Assembly: GCA_031267115.1 (NCBI GenBank)
Contig: JAIRZS010000091.1
Location: 1 to 15,225, forward strand
DNA length: 15,225 nt
DNA from: Treponema sp.
GTDB lineage: Bacteria; Spirochaetota; Spirochaetia; Treponematales; Breznakiellaceae
Direction of reading: 5' to 3'
Positions 5,838 to 13,073 of this stretch are shown in pieces (within the stretch, counting starts at the first letter, position 1; every line of letters begins with the position of its first letter). The notes below the pieces were generated by a model. That model was not told where the DNA came from. It did no database searches and saw only the letters and a program-made list of their open reading frames with translations. Position numbers and translations under genes: made by a program.

Positions 5838-6566
5838 TTAAACCAGCCCCCCGTCAACGGCAATAACCTGCTTGGTAATATAAGAGGCGGCTTCCGAAAG
5901 CAGGAACACAGCCAGGGCCGCCACTTCTTCGGGTTTCCCTGCCCTGCCCATCGGTATTACCGGAAGTATCCGTTCCAGGGGCGCGTTTTTGATCATTTCG
6001 GTCTCAACAAGCCCCGGGGCGATGCAGTTCACCGTGATGGACCGGCTTGCCAGCTCTATGGCCAGGGCTTTGCTCGCGCCGATAATACCGGCCTTGGAAG
6101 CGCTGTAATTGACCTGCCCCCGGTTGCCGGAAACCCCCGCTACCGACGCGATGGTAATAATCCGCCCCTGCTTTTTCCGGCAGAGGGGCATGATCAGGGG
6201 GTGCAGCACATTGTAAAAACTGTCGAGGTTTGTGCGGACAACGCTGTCCCATTTTTCCCCGCTCATGGCCGGGAAAGAGTCGTCCGCGGCAATACCCGCG
6301 TTGTTCACAATACCCCAGAGGGCGCCGTTTTCTGCGGTCCACGCCTCAAGCGCCCTTTGGCATCCATCGCGGTCGCCCACATCGAATTTGAGAAGTTCGG
6401 CCTTCCCGCCCTGGGAACGAATCTCCTCTTCCAGGGATTTTGCCATTGCCTCGCTTGAATTGTAGTGGGCGATGACCGTGTACCCCGCCTTTGAAACCGC
6501 CAGCGCTATGGCCCGGCCAATACCCCGTCCCGCCCCGGTAACCAGGACCTTTTTTTCAGTTTCCAT
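5838..6566 (-). CDS. 3-oxoacyl-ACP reductase (FabG/ApeQ-like)
   Basis: This short-chain dehydrogenase reduces the 3-keto group of the ACP-bound chain with a nicotinamide cofactor. Counting from ATG 6566, it has 242 residues. The cofactor loop is TGAGRGIG (10-17), NNAG is at 88-91, and the catalytic residues are Ser141, Tyr154 and Lys158 (YSASK). The C-terminus VIAVDGGLV is typical of FabG. A GTG four codons upstream (6578) would overlap the dehydratase stop but has no ribosome binding site. The ATG at 6566 has GAAGG five bases upstream, so I take the shorter form. It is translationally close to both neighbours: 8 bases after the dehydratase and 3 before the ketosynthase. Confidence 0.92.
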   Translation of the reverse strand: METEKKVLVTGAGRGIGRAIALAVSKAGYTVIAHYNSSEAMAKSLEEEIRSQGGKAELLKFDVGDRDGCQRALEAWTAENGALWGIVNNAGIAADDSFPAMSGEKWDSVVRTNLDSFYNVLHPLIMPLCRKKQGRIITIASVAGVSGNRGQVNYSASKAGIIGASKALAIELASRSITVNCIAPGLVETEMIKNAPLERILPVIPMGRAGKPEEVAALAVFLLSEAASYITKQVIAVDGGLV

Positions 6567-6571
6567 AACAG

Positions 6572-6576
6572 CCTTC
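6572..6576 (-). promoter_or_regulatory. Ribosome binding site deciding the reductase start
   Basis: GAAGG lies on the minus strand at 6576-6572, five bases before ATG 6566-6564. The alternative GTG (6578-6576) has only a GC-rich sequence without a purine run upstream. Confidence 0.6.
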
Positions 6577-7078
6577 ACTGCGGCCCGCTGCCCGGACCAT
6601 GATGAAATAACGAACCATAATCTTCCCTTTCAGACGCCGGCCGGCCGTTCGCGGCCTGTACGGTAAATTTGGCCTTTGCCGCCGGATTTCCCTCCACCGA
6701 TACTTCGCCCATATAGGTATAAACCGAATCCATCCTTACATCCTCGACAGCGTTTATGGACAAGGTTGATCCTGCTTTAAGTACCGGACGGTAGATAATC
6801 ATATTCGAAACGCTCAAAATAAGCCCCAGCCCCTGACTCAGGTTTTCTATCCCGATAATCGCCGCCATGCTCTGGGCCATACACTCAAAGCTAATCCAGG
6901 CGGGAATCCCCCCAAGCGCCGGATCGTAGAAAAGACAATCCCGGGTAATATCGTACTCCGCGCTGATTGTATGCGCGTCCAAATCGTAGTCAAGAATCCG
7001 GCTCAAAAGCAGCATGCCTTCCCGGTGGGGCAGCAAAGCGAGAAGTTCGTCTTTTTCGATGATTTTCCCTGAATTCAT
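6575..7078 (-). CDS. ApeP-like 3-hydroxyacyl-ACP dehydratase (hot-dog fold)
   Basis: This is a 167-residue protein of the FabA/FabZ hot-dog family. LLPHREGMLLLSRI (15-28) matches the conserved N-terminal helix, and GGIPAWISFECMAQS (56-70) aligns with the central active-site helix, keeping Glu65. The HFPG signature that supplies the catalytic His in FabZ is absent: an ungapped alignment places Tyr51 there (YDPALGG). This is the pattern I associate with ApeP-type dehydratases of aryl polyene clusters, which pair with a second dehydratase. It is the first gene of the four-gene operon. ATG 7078 follows a G-rich stretch and an AAAGGG about nine bases upstream. It may be inactive alone; no partner dehydratase is in the window. 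Confidence 0.8.
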   Translation of the reverse strand: MNSGKIIEKDELLALLPHREGMLLLSRILDYDLDAHTISAEYDITRDCLFYDPALGGIPAWISFECMAQSMAAIIGIENLSQGLGLILSVSNMIIYRPVLKAGSTLSINAVEDVRMDSVYTYMGEVSVEGNPAAKAKFTVQAANGRPASEREDYGSLFHHGPGSGPQ

Positions 7079-7194
7079 CCCCCAAAGCCCTTTTGCCGGG
7101 AATCCGCCCGCCTAAAATCATGTTAGTTTATATTATGCGGAATGTCTATGTAATACGGGCGTGAAACAGCAATTCAGTCCGGAATTTGGGCGCA

Positions 7195-7217
7195 TTTCCG
7201 GCGCGAAACGCCGGAAA
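7195..7217. terminator. Perfect 9-bp hairpin between uvrC and the polyene cassette
   Basis: TTTCCGGCG (7195-7203), loop CGAAA, and CGCCGGAAA (7209-7217) form a perfect stem. It has no T-tract on either strand, so it may be a processing or rho-assisted site rather than an intrinsic terminator. Confidence 0.4.
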
Positions 7218-7232
7218 CCGGGCTATACGCTT

Positions 7233-7264
7233 GTATCTTTTTTGCCATAGGCAAAAAAGGATAC
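7233..7264. terminator. Long inverted repeat downstream of uvrC
   Basis: GTATC-TTTTTTGCC (7233-7246) and GGCAAAAAAGGATAC (7250-7264) pair around ATA with one bulged base. On the minus strand it lies about 100 bases beyond the uvrC stop and is the best candidate for its transcription end. The rest of the gap 7079-7360 contains an AT-rich patch (about 7113-7140) that could hold the cassette promoter, but I could not find well-spaced boxes. Confidence 0.45.
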
Positions 7265-7360
7265 CGCTTCTATCCCTTGCGCGGTTGGCAAAAAGCGGCA
7301 TTTTCCGCAGGATCTGCGGCTGTCTTTGTAATTGCCGCGCGCAAAATACCACGCGCGCCG

Positions 7361-9445
7361 CTATTGCGGGTATTCCCGCTCGCTGTCCGCAGCCATTTGG
7401 GCCAGGGCCGCGCCGGTTTCCACGCTGCGGCTGTCCAGGGCAAGACCGGCCTCCGCCGCCGCCTTGCCGCGCCGCATACCGCGAGGCGCGGGCGCGGCAA
7501 GGCCGGACGCGAGGCGTTTTTCCGCGGCGGCGCGGTCTTCCAGGGCAAGTTTGGCGGCCGCCCTTACAGCGCGGGCGGCGCCCGCGCCAAGGCGGCATTT
7601 TTCCGCGATAATTTCCGGGGCCGCCGCGGCTATCGCCTCCAGGGTGGCAAAAGCCTCCATAATCGCGGCCGCCCGCTTTGCCCCGATCCCCTCAACCGAT
7701 TCCAGGGCGGGAAAGAGCAGATCCGCGGACCGGAGTTTTTGGTTAAGGGTAGTGGCGAAACGGTGGGTTTCGTCCCGGACAAACTGGAGTACCTTTAGCG
7801 CCTCGGAACGTTTGGAAAGCCGGACAGGTTCCCCGGTATGCGGGAGCCAGAGTTCCTCGTCCCGTTTGGCAAGCCCCGCCACATCGCAGTCGGCGCCGAG
7901 TTCGTCCATCACCCCTTTGGCCGCGTTTACCTGGCCTATACCCCCGTCGATAAGTACCAGATCGGGCAGATCCTTCCCCTCCCGGATAAGCCGGGAATAG
8001 CGGCGGTGTACCGCCTCGCGCATGGAGGCAAAGTCGTCCACAACCCCGATTACCGTACGGAGCTTGAAATAACGGTAGTTCTTCCGGTCCGGGATCCCGT
8101 CCTTGAACGAAACGAGGGAGGCCACCGGGTGTTTCCCGTCAAGCTGGGCTATGTCGAAGCCTTCGATACGTTCGGGCCGGTTTTTCAGGGACAGGGCCTG
8201 CTTAAGCTCGTCCAGGGCCGGCCCGGCGCCCCGTTCCTTAATCCGCCGGCGTATGTCTTCCTCGGCGTTTTGCCGGGCAAGGGCGAGCGCGGCCTGGTGG
8301 CGGCGCTCGCCGGGCGGGAGCAGGGCCGGTTCGTAGCCGAACTGCTCGCGGAACCAGCGCCGGGTGCCGGAAAGCGGGTCTTCGCCGGGGACGGAGGCCA
8401 GGTATATCTTGGGCGGGGGAGGGTGCGCGGGGTTGTAGTAAGAGGCAATAAAGGTTTCGAGAGAGTCCTGCTCATCGGCTGCGGAACGGGCGCGGAAGAT
8501 TTCCCGACCGGTCATCTTGCCGCCCCTCATGGAAAAAACCGTAAAGGTAGTAAGCACGCTCTCGCTTGCCCAGGCAATGTAGTCCCGGCCTTCGGGATCA
8601 AAGTCCACCACAGTAATATCCGGGGCCAGTTCCTCGATTGCCTTTATGGCGTTCCGGATCTGGGCCGCCCGCTCAAACTTGAGTTCCCGGGCGGCATCGT
8701 GCATTCGGGCGGTAAGATCGACAACCAGCGCCCCGGTTTCCCCTTCGAGCAGCTTTTCCACCCGCTTTACCGTTTCCGCGTATTCCGCAGCGCTGATCCT
8801 GCCGCAGCAGGGGGCCTCGCAGCGGCCAATACGGTAGTACATACAGGGGCTTGTCCGCCTCTTTGTTTTTTTCCGGCGGGAAGAACCGCCGCCGGCCCCG
8901 CTGTTGTTTGCCGTTCCGTCCGTCTCGTCTGTCCCGGCTTTCGGCGAAGTCCTCCAGGCCGATTTGCACTTCCGCAGGGGGAAAATCTTGTCCACCAGAT
9001 CCAGCATCGTGTCCACAGCCTGAATATTCGGGAAAGGGCCGAAGTAGCGGGAGCCGTCCTCGATGATATGCCGGGTACGGAATATCCTGGGGAATTCCTC
9101 GGCACTTATCCGTATTACCGGATAGGTTTTGCCGTCTTTAAGGTTGATGTTGTACTTCGGCGTGTGCTGCTTGATAAGGGTATTTTCCAGGAGCAGGGCT
9201 TCGTATTCATTGGCGACGATGATGGTCTCGATAGATCTGACATGCCGCAGGAGGGTTGCGGTCTTGATATCCTTTCCCCCGGCAAAATAGGAATTTAACC
9301 GGTTTTTCAGGATTCGCGCCTTGCCTATGTAGACGATCCGGTTTTCCTCGTCCTTCATAATATAGACCCCCGGTTCCTGGGGGGTATTCCGGACGATTTC
9401 CCTGAGCGGCGCGTAATTATCGGAAAAGCTTTCGTTCATATCCAC
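7361..9445 (-). CDS. uvrC: UvrABC excinuclease subunit C
   Basis: This 694-residue nucleotide excision repair nuclease makes both incisions around a lesion marked by UvrA/UvrB. In order it has a GIY-YIG domain (GVYIMK at 26-31, VYIGKA at 38-43, conserved Glu in ALLLENTLIKQ), a Cys-rich Fe-S-type region (Cys160, 201, 209, 213), a UvrB-binding UVR motif (about 243-275), an RNase H-like nuclease domain (Asp431, Asp500 in LVLIDGG, His561 in DETHR) and a helix-hairpin-helix (577-610). Two oddities stand out. About 29 extra Gly/Thr/Lys-rich residues lie between the first and second Cys, compared with Escherichia coli spacing. There is also an Ala/Arg-rich tail after about residue 635. The start is GTG 9445 or ATG 9439 (third codon); neither has a strong ribosome binding site. 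Only 28 bases separate it from the divergent exported-protein gene. Confidence 0.96.
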   Translation of the reverse strand: MDMNESFSDNYAPLREIVRNTPQEPGVYIMKDEENRIVYIGKARILKNRLNSYFAGGKDIKTATLLRHVRSIETIIVANEYEALLLENTLIKQHTPKYNINLKDGKTYPVIRISAEEFPRIFRTRHIIEDGSRYFGPFPNIQAVDTMLDLVDKIFPLRKCKSAWRTSPKAGTDETDGTANNSGAGGGSSRRKKTKRRTSPCMYYRIGRCEAPCCGRISAAEYAETVKRVEKLLEGETGALVVDLTARMHDAARELKFERAAQIRNAIKAIEELAPDITVVDFDPEGRDYIAWASESVLTTFTVFSMRGGKMTGREIFRARSAADEQDSLETFIASYYNPAHPPPPKIYLASVPGEDPLSGTRRWFREQFGYEPALLPPGERRHQAALALARQNAEEDIRRRIKERGAGPALDELKQALSLKNRPERIEGFDIAQLDGKHPVASLVSFKDGIPDRKNYRYFKLRTVIGVVDDFASMREAVHRRYSRLIREGKDLPDLVLIDGGIGQVNAAKGVMDELGADCDVAGLAKRDEELWLPHTGEPVRLSKRSEALKVLQFVRDETHRFATTLNQKLRSADLLFPALESVEGIGAKRAAAIMEAFATLEAIAAAAPEIIAEKCRLGAGAARAVRAAAKLALEDRAAAEKRLASGLAAPAPRGMRRGKAAAEAGLALDSRSVETGAALAQMAADSEREYPQ

Positions 9446-9473
9446 ATTTACCGATAGATATAAGAAGATACCT

Positions 9474-11120
9474 ATGAAAAGAAATATTCATTTGTCATTT
9501 ATATTTTACGCGCTTTTTTGTGTCTGCGGTAGTCTCCACGCCCTGGGAGAAAAAATTCTTGTCGTTGGCGGCGGAACCGGATGGGACGCGGCTGTGGTCC
9601 GGCAGGGCGTTGCCGAAACGCTTTCGGTACGGCCCGTGCCGGTAATGGCGCTGGAGGCAGGCGGGGGAAAGGGCCTGTCCCAGGGGCAGGATGCCGCGGG
9701 GCTTGATCTTGCCCTCGGCTTTGACGAGGGCCGCCCGGATCTTTTTTCCGACAGGGCCGGACGCTACCTGGTAACAGCCGATCACACGGTAAGCGCCGTG
9801 ACCCAGCGCTGGGCCAGGGCGGGTACCGGGGCAGCCCATTTCGCCGGAAGCGCGTCCGGGGATATACTGGCCGTGGCGGCAGACGAGGAACCTCTGGTAA
9901 TTGCCCCCCTCCTGCCCCAGGCCCTGCTCTCGCCGGAGCGGCGCATCGGGGATTTTACCCTGGAATTCTGGCTAAACGGCGAAAATATGGAGAACGGGGA
10001 ACAGGTGCTTCTCTGGTCGTCTACCCGGCTTGCCGCGGATAACAGGTATTCGGTCCAGCGGATACAGGCTTCCGTATCCAGAAACCGGATTCAATGGGTA
10101 TTTCAAGACTTTTTCGCCGATCCGCAGGACCGGAACCGGCTGTCGCTTTCCTTCAGCGGCATTACTCCGGTAACACCCCGGACCTGGACCCACCATATGA
10201 TCCGTTTCGATTCCGGTACCGGGTTTCTTGAATACCTGGTTGACGGACGAACCGAAAGCATAGTTTACGCCACATCTTCGGGGCGGGAAGGGGGCGAGGT
10301 TTTCACCCCCGTTACCGGTCTCGGGAGCAGGCTGATTCTGGGGAACCGTTTTGCGGGGATTATGGACGAATTCCGGCTTTATAGTTCTTTTGTGGAAGAT
10401 TCGCCCCTCCAGCGGTATCCCCGCGGCGGGGGCAGGATGGAAACCCGTTTCCTGGATCTGGGAGAGGGAAACAGCGAGATCGTCAGGATAGAGGCGCGCG
10501 GCGGGCGTATAACTTACCCGGCGGGGAAGACCAGCAGCCGGGAACGGGTAATCTCCGCAGCTTCCGGAATCAGGGGCTTCAGCTTCCCCGATGATTCGGC
10601 GATACGCTTTTTCGCCCGGACATCGGAAACCCCCTTCCCGCCGAATTCCGGGGATATGCTCTGGACGCCATTTGAACCGGGGGCGGATCTTATAAATGTC
10701 CGGGGCCGTTACCTCCAGCTTGCCGCAGAATTTTACCCCTCGGGTGACGGGGAAAATACCCCCTATCTGGAAGAGCTGCGCGTTACCTATATCCCCGATG
10801 ACCCCCCCAGGCCGCCCTCGGTTCTTACCGCCGCCCCGCAGGACGGGGCCGTGTATCTTTCCTGGAATGACAGCGCGGACAGGGATACCTCCGGTTATTT
10901 AGTATATTATGGTAAATCCAAGGGTGATTTTTTTGGCGATGATGCTATACTTGGAGTATCGCCCATTAATGTGGGAAAACGCAACTCGGTTCGTATTGAA
11001 GGGCTTTCGAACGGAGTTTTGTACTATTTTGCGGTGTCCGCGTATGATAGAGTAAACCCGGTGCATGTGGGTGAGTTTTCAAGGGAGGTATCGGCGCGGC
11101 CTTTGAGGATGGTCAAATGA
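9474..11120 (+). CDS. Exported LamG plus fibronectin type III protein
   Basis: This is a 548-residue protein with an N-terminal signal peptide (MKR, then a hydrophobic stretch of about 18 residues; likely cut after LHA, residue 23). Cys16 and Cys18 do not make a convincing lipobox. A concanavalin-like LamG domain spans about 125-305, shown by DFTLEFWLNG (160-169), WTHHMIRFDSGTG (238-250), LILGNRFAGIMDEFRLYSS (287-305). A second beta-rich region follows (about 320-440) and then a fibronectin III domain (about 445-542; PPSVLTAAPQDGAVYLSWND). Such proteins usually bind carbohydrate or protein at the cell surface or in the periplasm; no catalytic residues are visible. AGAAG precedes the ATG by 8 bases. 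Its stop overlaps the start of the TPR gene, so the two are probably translated together. Confidence 0.8.
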   Translation: MKRNIHLSFIFYALFCVCGSLHALGEKILVVGGGTGWDAAVVRQGVAETLSVRPVPVMALEAGGGKGLSQGQDAAGLDLALGFDEGRPDLFSDRAGRYLVTADHTVSAVTQRWARAGTGAAHFAGSASGDILAVAADEEPLVIAPLLPQALLSPERRIGDFTLEFWLNGENMENGEQVLLWSSTRLAADNRYSVQRIQASVSRNRIQWVFQDFFADPQDRNRLSLSFSGITPVTPRTWTHHMIRFDSGTGFLEYLVDGRTESIVYATSSGREGGEVFTPVTGLGSRLILGNRFAGIMDEFRLYSSFVEDSPLQRYPRGGGRMETRFLDLGEGNSEIVRIEARGGRITYPAGKTSSRERVISAASGIRGFSFPDDSAIRFFARTSETPFPPNSGDMLWTPFEPGADLINVRGRYLQLAAEFYPSGDGENTPYLEELRVTYIPDDPPRPPSVLTAAPQDGAVYLSWNDSADRDTSGYLVYYGKSKGDFFGDDAILGVSPINVGKRNSVRIEGLSNGVLYYFAVSAYDRVNPVHVGEFSREVSARPLRMVK

Positions 11121-12181
11121 GTGCAGATATTCAGGTTTCCGGCGACAGGGAAGTCCGGCTGCAATCGGGAATTTCTCTGGCTTTGACGGGAAATCTAGAA
11201 GACGCAGCTGCGGCCTTCAACGCCCTTCTCGCCGAAAACAGCCGGGATACGGATGTTTTAAACAACCTCGCCATAGTATACCTCCGCCAGGAAAAATTCC
11301 AGGATGCCCTGGGCGCCCTGCTGGATGCCATAGACGCCGATCCTACCAAAGCTGAATTTCAGTATAACCTCGGCAAAGTTTACAAACAATTGGGAAATTT
11401 CAAATCCGCCGCTATGGCCTGCGCCAAAGCTGTGGAAAGCGATCCTTCGCTTGTCCCCGCTTATATCAACCTGGGCGCAATGTATTGCCTGCTCCGCGAA
11501 TTTGGAAAAGCCGCCAATATCTTTAAAAAAGGGCTGGACCTGGACCCGGCCAGCGGGGTTCTCCGGGCGAATTACGACGCGGCGCTGAAGGCGAAACAAG
11601 CGGCTGAATCGCCGGACGGCCGGTCCGCGGAGGAACTGTCCGCAGCGGATATTGCCGAAGCCGGTGATATATTCATGGGCGTTTCCGCCAATGCCGCGGG
11701 CCTTCCCGTTGCCGGTACCGCCCCTGTCCCGCCCGGCGGCACCCCCGCCGATGCCCCCGCCCCGGCGGCCCTGTACACGATAACCGGCATCGTCGGGCTT
11801 TTACGGTATCTGCTTACGCTGGCGGTTTTTTTCCCCGCTTCCGCCCGGCGGGTTTTCAGCGAGCAGGATACAGAGCGGCGCATTAAAGACCTTGCCAACG
11901 CCCTGTCGAATTTGGAAGAGGAGGGGCCCCGGGCAATTCCCGAACCCGTCCCGGCAGCCGAAACTATGCCGGCGCTTACGTCCGGCCCAGCCGCCGAAGC
12001 CGTGCCGGAAATCACGGCTGCTGCGCCCGGCCCTGCCGGCGGCAGGGTTTCCATCGCGTCGCTTACAGGGCTGCTGAATCACCTCGGGAAACTTGCCCAG
12101 GATCTGCCCCAGGCCGAGCAGCGGAACATTTTGAAACAGAAAGTGGGAAATATCATTGAAGGACTCAATGCGACAATATAA
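11117..12181 (+). CDS. TPR protein with duplicated C-terminal helical module
   Basis: This is a 354-residue protein. Residues about 13-146 are four tetratricopeptide repeats (for example YNLGKVYKQLGNFKSAAMA at 83-101 and YINLGAMYCLLREFGKAANI at 116-135), which form a protein-binding superhelix. A Pro/Ala-rich stretch (about 190-217) leads to a hydrophobic segment, ITGIVGLLRYLLTLAVFFP (222-240), which could be membrane-associated. A similar module recurs at the C-terminus (311-352, SIASLTGLLNHLGKLAQDLP), separated by another Pro/Ala-rich linker. There is no signal peptide, so it is cytoplasmic or anchored at the inner face of the membrane. It overlaps the exported-protein gene by four bases (ATGA) and precedes the HDOD gene by 18, suggesting one operon. 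It is probably a scaffold; its partner is unknown. Confidence 0.8.
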   Translation: MSADIQVSGDREVRLQSGISLALTGNLEDAAAAFNALLAENSRDTDVLNNLAIVYLRQEKFQDALGALLDAIDADPTKAEFQYNLGKVYKQLGNFKSAAMACAKAVESDPSLVPAYINLGAMYCLLREFGKAANIFKKGLDLDPASGVLRANYDAALKAKQAAESPDGRSAEELSAADIAEAGDIFMGVSANAAGLPVAGTAPVPPGGTPADAPAPAALYTITGIVGLLRYLLTLAVFFPASARRVFSEQDTERRIKDLANALSNLEEEGPRAIPEPVPAAETMPALTSGPAAEAVPEITAAAPGPAGGRVSIASLTGLLNHLGKLAQDLPQAEQRNILKQKVGNIIEGLNATI

Positions 12182-12199
12182 AGGTGGTGAGGGTATTCC

Positions 12200-13057
12200 A
12201 TGGATGATGACTTAGCAAAAGCCGTAAAGAAATATATCAAGGATATGCCCAGTTTTTCCATTACAGTCGCGAAGGTATTGGATGTTTGCAATAATTCCCA
12301 ATCCAGCCCTTCAGACCTGAACCGGGTTATTTCCCTGGACCCTGTTTTGGTAGCCAAGGTACTCAGGCTTATCAATTCGGCCTATGACGGATTGGCGCGC
12401 CCGGTTACCAATTTGGTTAGGGCGATCATTATGCTGGGAATCAACACGGTAAAGAACATTGCCCTTTCTACGGCTATACTGGTAAAAATGGCCGCGGATA
12501 ATACCCCGGGATTCAGCATGGACGAATTCTGGCGGCATTCTTTCTGTACCGGAATCGCTGCCAGGCTTATCGCCAAAAAAAGGCATATCGAGAATTCCCA
12601 GGTTGAGGAATATTACACGGCGGGGCTGCTCCACGATATAGGCAAGATACCGGCCTGCGCGGTAAAGGCGGATGAATACCTGGAGGCTATGGAACTCGCG
12701 GGCCGGGAACATATTGATCTTTACCAGGCCGAAGAGCGCGTATTGAAGTTCGATCACTGCGCCGCAGGAAAGATTATAGTTGACGCCTGGCGCCTTGAGG
12801 GCGCGATAGGCGACGTGATAAAATACCACCATTGCTGTCTTAAATACGAAGGCCCTTACCGGGATATTCTCTACACCGTGGCTCTGGCAAACCGTTTTTC
12901 CTCGGTAATGGAAATAGGTTTTTCCGGAAACCGGTATCCTGGGCCGCTTGCGCCGGAAATTTTGGAATACCTGGCGCTGGGCGAAGATATTTTCAGGGAG
13001 CTTGGATCGGCTGTTAAGAAAGAAATTGAAGAGGCATCGATATTTTTAAAGCTATGA
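12200..13057 (+). CDS. HDOD domain protein
   Basis: This is a 285-residue protein consisting of one HDOD domain (about 10-215) and a helical tail. HDOD proteins are HD-superfamily relatives found in bacterial signalling, often acting by binding partners rather than by catalysis. Several HD-type residues are kept: His113 (WRHSF), His145-Asp146 in GLLHDIGKI, Asp185-His186 in FDHCAAG, and His210-His211 (KYHH). Metal binding or residual hydrolase activity therefore cannot be excluded. No receiver, GGDEF or other partner domain is fused to it. GAGGG lies six bases before the ATG. Co-direction with the TPR gene and a 16-base gap to the next gene suggest an operon, with the TPR protein a possible partner. 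Confidence 0.87.
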   Translation: MDDDLAKAVKKYIKDMPSFSITVAKVLDVCNNSQSSPSDLNRVISLDPVLVAKVLRLINSAYDGLARPVTNLVRAIIMLGINTVKNIALSTAILVKMAADNTPGFSMDEFWRHSFCTGIAARLIAKKRHIENSQVEEYYTAGLLHDIGKIPACAVKADEYLEAMELAGREHIDLYQAEERVLKFDHCAAGKIIVDAWRLEGAIGDVIKYHHCCLKYEGPYRDILYTVALANRFSSVMEIGFSGNRYPGPLAPEILEYLALGEDIFRELGSAVKKEIEEASIFLKL

Positions 13058-13073
13058 CGAGGCAGGTATAGAT

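Noticed and set aside
4779..6458. A 559-codon open frame on the plus strand opposite the ketosynthase and reductase genes
   Set aside because: The minus-strand genes have complete motifs and active sites. The long opposite frame is explained by high GC and few stop codons and shows no domain pattern.
7838..9298. A 486-codon open frame on the plus strand opposite uvrC
   Set aside because: It is a shadow of uvrC in GC-rich DNA; no recognisable motif.
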